Shown here one piece after another: positions 13,880 through 14,172 of a stretch of 14,172 nt of DNA (its first letter is position 1; the number at the start of each line of letters is the position of its first letter). The stretch lies in the NCBI GenBank assembly GCA_964505385.1, contig CAZDIA010000063.1, positions 1 to 14,172 of the forward strand. Reading direction: 5' to 3'. The stretch comes from SLJN01 sp964505385. GTDB lineage: Bacteria > Bacteroidota > Rhodothermia > Balneolales > Natronogracilivirgulaceae. The position numbers and the translations under genes are program-made. Below the pieces are notes generated by a model that worked only from the letters and a program-made list of their open reading frames with translations, was not told the origin of the DNA and did no database searches.

Positions 13880-14172
13880 ATGTTACAGAAATTCCACAAA
13901 TTACACACTCTATACGCTATCACTTCTCTTGGTATATTTCTTACCAACATTGATGATATCATCGAAATTGAAGACTTCACCTATAAAAATGAATTATCTG
14001 GTGAGCATATCCAGGCAGAAAATATCTACAGCCCTTTCTCAATTACATCTTTAGATTCATTGCTTATTGTTACAGAAGATGATGCTGTAGAAAATGAAAT
14101 AATCAAAATTTTTGATCAACGTGATTATGAAAATATCAGTTACTACGGCAGAAGAGGTGATGGTCCGGGAGA
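13880..14172 (+). CDS. TolB-like/6-bladed beta-propeller protein, N-terminal part
   Basis: The frame opens at ATG 13880 and runs off the right edge (97 complete codons seen). It begins MLQKFHKLHTLYAITSLGIF, a probable signal or anchor segment, then has strand-like sequence ending YYGRRGDGPGE. That GRxGxGPGE turn is a hallmark of the 6-bladed beta-propeller (BF3869/TolB-like) proteins of Bacteroidota, which usually run about 350-400 residues, so most of this gene is outside the window. It follows the thioredoxin-like gene by 21 bp and is probably co-transcribed. Role unknown; an exported binding protein is the common guess. Confidence 0.65.
   Translation, partial: MLQKFHKLHTLYAITSLGIFLTNIDDIIEIEDFTYKNELSGEHIQAENIYSPFSITSLDSLLIVTEDDAVENEIIKIFDQRDYENISYYGRRGDGPG

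Overview
The window looks like a chromosomal segment from a member of the Bacteroidota/Balneolota-Rhodothermota assemblage, probably free-living and aquatic. The main clues are a type IX secretion (T9SS) C-terminal sorting domain on the 780-residue exported protein (NYPNPFN motif), a four-helix-bundle (S23/IVS-type) gene of the sort common in this group, a small NVEALA-like peptide gene followed by a thioredoxin-like protein and a 6-bladed-propeller gene, and mostly AT-rich translation leaders without strong Shine-Dalgarno sites. The genus cannot be fixed from the sequence alone.

Layout. 1-1133 (+): the C-terminal part of a CHAT (caspase-like) protease ending in a membrane helix. 1210-5280 (-): a membrane-anchored M20 metallopeptidase and, upstream of it, a large T9SS-exported beta-propeller-like protein. 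5573-6680: a repeat-rich zone. It holds one intact four-helix-bundle gene inside a cassette with short terminal inverted repeats and longer internal inverted GATCCC-type arms. A second copy is hidden by a 100-N scaffold gap, and a third has lost about 208 bp from its gene. 6738-8231 (-): a small PspB-like anchored coiled-coil protein, a six-helix membrane protein and a VOC/glyoxalase-fold protein. 8506-9951 (+): a class-C beta-lactamase-fold serine hydrolase. 9986-12701 (-): a DinB-fold protein, then an arylamine N-acetyltransferase (NAT) gene that overlaps an MFS transporter gene by 4 bp (ATGA). 12600-12882 (+): the decayed 3' end of a proC-like gene, antisense to the NAT 5' end. 13011-14172 (+): an AT-rich operon of a small secreted Cys-containing peptide, a membrane-anchored thioredoxin-like protein with one cysteine, and the start of a TolB-like/6-bladed beta-propeller protein.

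How the parts work together. Most genes are single housekeeping or accessory enzymes with no obvious shared pathway; NAT and the MFS exporter are probably co-translated. The two most interesting areas are the cassette family at 5573-6680, where an apparently full element sits beside an internally deleted derivative that keeps its ends, and the peptide/redoxin/propeller operon at the right edge. That operon has a perfect 8-bp inverted repeat upstream, a 13-bp intercistronic hairpin after the peptide gene, clearly lower GC than its neighbours, and a proC remnant at its left border, which together suggest acquired DNA.
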